Shown here one piece after another: positions 8,458 through 10,258 of a DNA stretch of 10,258 nt. The stretch is from positions 1 to 10,258 of the forward strand of contig VKHC01000672.1 of NCBI GenBank assembly GCA_015143735.1, given 5' to 3'. The notes below the pieces were generated by a model, which made no database searches, was not told where the DNA came from, and was given only the letters and a program-made list of their open reading frames with translations. This DNA is from Synura sp. LO234KE (Eukaryota > Sar > Synurophyceae > Synurales > Mallomonadaceae). The first letter of the stretch is position 1; the number at the start of each line of letters is the position of its first letter. The translations under genes and the position numbers were made by a program.

Positions 8458-9897
8458 ATGGTGCTGATACTCATTTATCCAATCATTACCTTGGTTATCG
8501 GATTGGTAGCTTATTTATATAGGATGGAATACATGGTTGGCATGGCGAGTAATTTACTTGCTTCAAACCAATCAGTGGAAGAGGCTTTGGAATTGTTAGA
8601 GTTAGTTAGGGGAAGTATTGTATGTACCCGCAGGTGCAAGACACTATATGGACTGGCACTTCTAAGAAGGAAGAAATTTTCTAGTGCATTGCTAGAATGC
8701 ACCCAGGTAACCAAGAGCTCGCGAATTTTAATTCATTCGCTCCTTGAAATGTTTTCACAGGCGTCGACTTACTTTAACAGTTATTGTTCGATCGACACTA
8801 TGCTGTGTCGAGCTTCGGCTCTTCACCATCTAGGGCAATATGAAGATGCCAAATTGGTATTCAGTGAAGCTTATTCTTGTGAGCCTTCAAACGTGGATAT
8901 TATACGACAATTTGGGATATTTTTAAACGATATTCGTCTCTACGACCAAGCATTACGTCTCCTGACAAAGGCAATCTCGGGATTAACGGGCGCAGCGCGC
9001 GAACTTTGGAATAATAACCCTGGCAATAAGTTAGTATTGGCGAAGACCTATTTTCACTTGAATTTGTACGGGCAATCAATCAATATTCTCGAACCCTTTT
9101 TCCAAAGGTTGGATAGTGATATTCCAAACATCAATAGTAATATTCAATCTGCGAAAGATTCTCTTGGATTAGTGAAATTGCACAATGCACACTTCCATAA
9201 TACAGAATTGCTGACTTACCTCTATCACTCTTACGTGCGGAACAAAAACTATCAAGAGGCCTTATTACTCGCGAAAAACATCTCTATACACAATTCGGGT
9301 TCCGGACTCGGCCACGCTTGGATGGGAGAGGTTTTCCTTAAACTCAATCGCCCGTTAGACGCCATTATATTGTATAAAATTGCGCTGCACGTTGATGCGG
9401 GTGAGTATGTGGCGTGGACTGGCTTAGGAAAAGCATATTCATTGCTTGGAGATTCTCGTCGAAGCGCCTTTTGCATTAAGCGCGCACTTCAGCTACTACT
9501 GGTACAGAGGAATGCGAAATCTTCAGTCTCACCTGAGAACCGCGGCGGGGACCGAGAGGGGGCGCAGTCTGGGGACAACGACGAGAACCTCGGTTACCTC
9601 TACTTCGCTTTCGGAAAAGCGGTTGTGGAAAGCTTTGAAGCTGATTCAATGGAACCGTTACAGTCGAGTGGCTCCGCTTCCACCTCGGCATGGGAGGGTG
9701 GTAGAAACGCCAGCGTTAGTGTCACCTTGGGAGGCGACGATGGAACACCTCCTACTTTTACTCAGCGAAACTATTCTCTCTTGGAGGCGTACTCGAGTCT
9801 GCTCTTCGCCACCAAAGGCTGCGCGGATACGGAGTGCGAGGCCGTGTGGCAGTATCTGGGTGTGTGCGTTTGCGTCTTGGACTCTTATTTTATATGA
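8458..9897 (+). CDS. TPR-repeat protein (unassigned), probably with a 54-bp in-frame intron; 3' end uncertain
   Basis: The open frame has 479 codons from ATG 8458. Canonical TPR-like helix pairs lie near residues 61-83, 113-144, 145-175, 190-220, 250-281, 285-314 and 318-349. Typical spacing is seen in LHHLGQYEDAKLVFSEAY, GEVFLKLNRPLDAIILYKIA and WTGLGKAYSLLGDS. A Gly/Ser/Asp-rich insert (about 353-376 and 395-437) splits a last repeat. TPR arrays are protein-binding scaffolds. The pattern is broadly like anaphase-promoting-complex TPR subunits, but no diagnostic motif supports that or any specific name. Codons 84-101 are probably an intron (8707-8760), leaving 461 residues. Residues 2-21 are strongly hydrophobic, either a signal-anchor helix or the translated tail of a 5' intron, in which case Met at 8524 is the start. 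The last 12 codons after QYLG may be intronic: donor GTGTGT at 9860, with an acceptor at 10223 that would end the protein at TAG 10253-10255. The gene is divergent from RNF113/CWC24. Confidence 0.75.
   Translation: MVLILIYPIITLVIGLVAYLYRMEYMVGMASNLLASNQSVEEALELLELVRGSIVCTRRCKTLYGLALLRRKKFSSALLECTQVTKSSRILIHSLLEMFSQASTYFNSYCSIDTMLCRASALHHLGQYEDAKLVFSEAYSCEPSNVDIIRQFGIFLNDIRLYDQALRLLTKAISGLTGAARELWNNNPGNKLVLAKTYFHLNLYGQSINILEPFFQRLDSDIPNINSNIQSAKDSLGLVKLHNAHFHNTELLTYLYHSYVRNKNYQEALLLAKNISIHNSGSGLGHAWMGEVFLKLNRPLDAIILYKIALHVDAGEYVAWTGLGKAYSLLGDSRRSAFCIKRALQLLLVQRNAKSSVSPENRGGDREGAQSGDNDENLGYLYFAFGKAVVESFEADSMEPLQSSGSASTSAWEGGRNASVSVTLGGDDGTPPTFTQRNYSLLEAYSSLLFATKGCADTECEAVWQYLGVCVCVLDSYFI
8707..8760 (+). 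other. Probable 54-bp intron inside the TPR gene
   Basis: The sequence reads CCCAG|GTAACC at the 5' end and a pyrimidine-rich TTTTCACAG|GCG at the 3' end. The length is a multiple of three, so the frame stays open when it is retained. The 18 residues it would encode interrupt the TPR pattern. Its size matches the 45-, 50- and 55-bp introns of the neighbouring gene. This is inference from splice motifs, without transcript evidence. Confidence 0.75.
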
Positions 9898-10258
9898 AAT
9901 GTTTATGTTGAACTTCGGCACTAGTGGCGATGTTCTATCGCTCGGAAGACGACTACCCTTTTCATTTAATGCTTTGGGCTCCAAGTCCACACTATGTTAC
10001 ATGCCTTTCCCAATATATTGAGGGACCTAATATACACTGTCCTCTCTGTTGATCCTCCCTGCCATCAGATGCGGCCCATCGCTTGCTTGGACTTCCGGTG
10101 GTGAGTTGTTACCCTAGGGCATACCTCTACCTCTCGTGTGTATGTTTTTGTTCATAATCCTACACATACACAGTATCGTACCTGTCGACGGTTACCGGAG
10201 GGTCAAAAATATTCTTTCTGCAGGAATCAATATTTTCGCCAAGGAAATAATTTAGATG

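Noticed and set aside
9446-10021. 191-codon + strand frame overlapping the TPR gene
   Set aside because: It is out of frame with the TPR repeats and has no recognisable domain; its tail lies in the likely final intron.
1-10258. tRNA, rRNA, CRISPR array or bacterial operon signals
   Set aside because: No cloverleaf, rRNA-like block, spaced direct repeats or ribosome-binding-site pattern was seen when reading either strand.

Overview
The window looks like nuclear DNA of a compact-genome eukaryote. It has spliceosomal introns (several only 45-55 bp), a decayed non-LTR retrotransposon, and two closely spaced host genes. Nothing bacterial (operons, Shine-Dalgarno sites, CRISPR) is seen. I cannot name the lineage from the sequence; a unicellular alga, other protist or zoosporic fungus would all fit.

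Layout. Positions 1-480 hold open frames on both strands that may be the edge of a further gene, unresolved. Positions 480-1530 are mostly AT-rich and non-coding, with a 186-bp fold-back structure at 854-1039 and one unassigned open frame at 1258-1524. From about 1531 to about 5780 the + strand carries a 5'-truncated, frameshifted LINE-type element. Its parts appear in order: the end of an AP-type endonuclease, a reverse transcriptase (palm motifs WDISKAFDS, EQGD and YADD), a thumb/connection region, a Cys/His knuckle, and RNase H. An AT-rich stretch without LINE similarity (about 3095-3800) interrupts it. Positions 5780-6390 are AT-rich and appear empty.

The right third holds two divergent host genes whose proposed starts are about 159 bp apart. 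On the minus strand, 8298-6394 is a complete seven-exon gene for the spliceosomal CCCH-RING protein RNF113/Cwc24. I reconstructed it exon by exon: all six introns are GT-AG, all phases agree, and the product is 401 residues. On the + strand, from 8458, is a TPR-repeat protein of unknown specific role. It has a probable 54-bp in-frame intron and possibly a further intron that would carry its true 3' end to the window edge. The head-to-head arrangement suggests a shared promoter.

No convincing novel multi-gene system is present. The points most worth following are the small-exon splicing structure and variant tail of the Cwc24 homologue, the TPR gene's uncertain ends, the fold-back element, and the nested AT-rich insert in the LINE.
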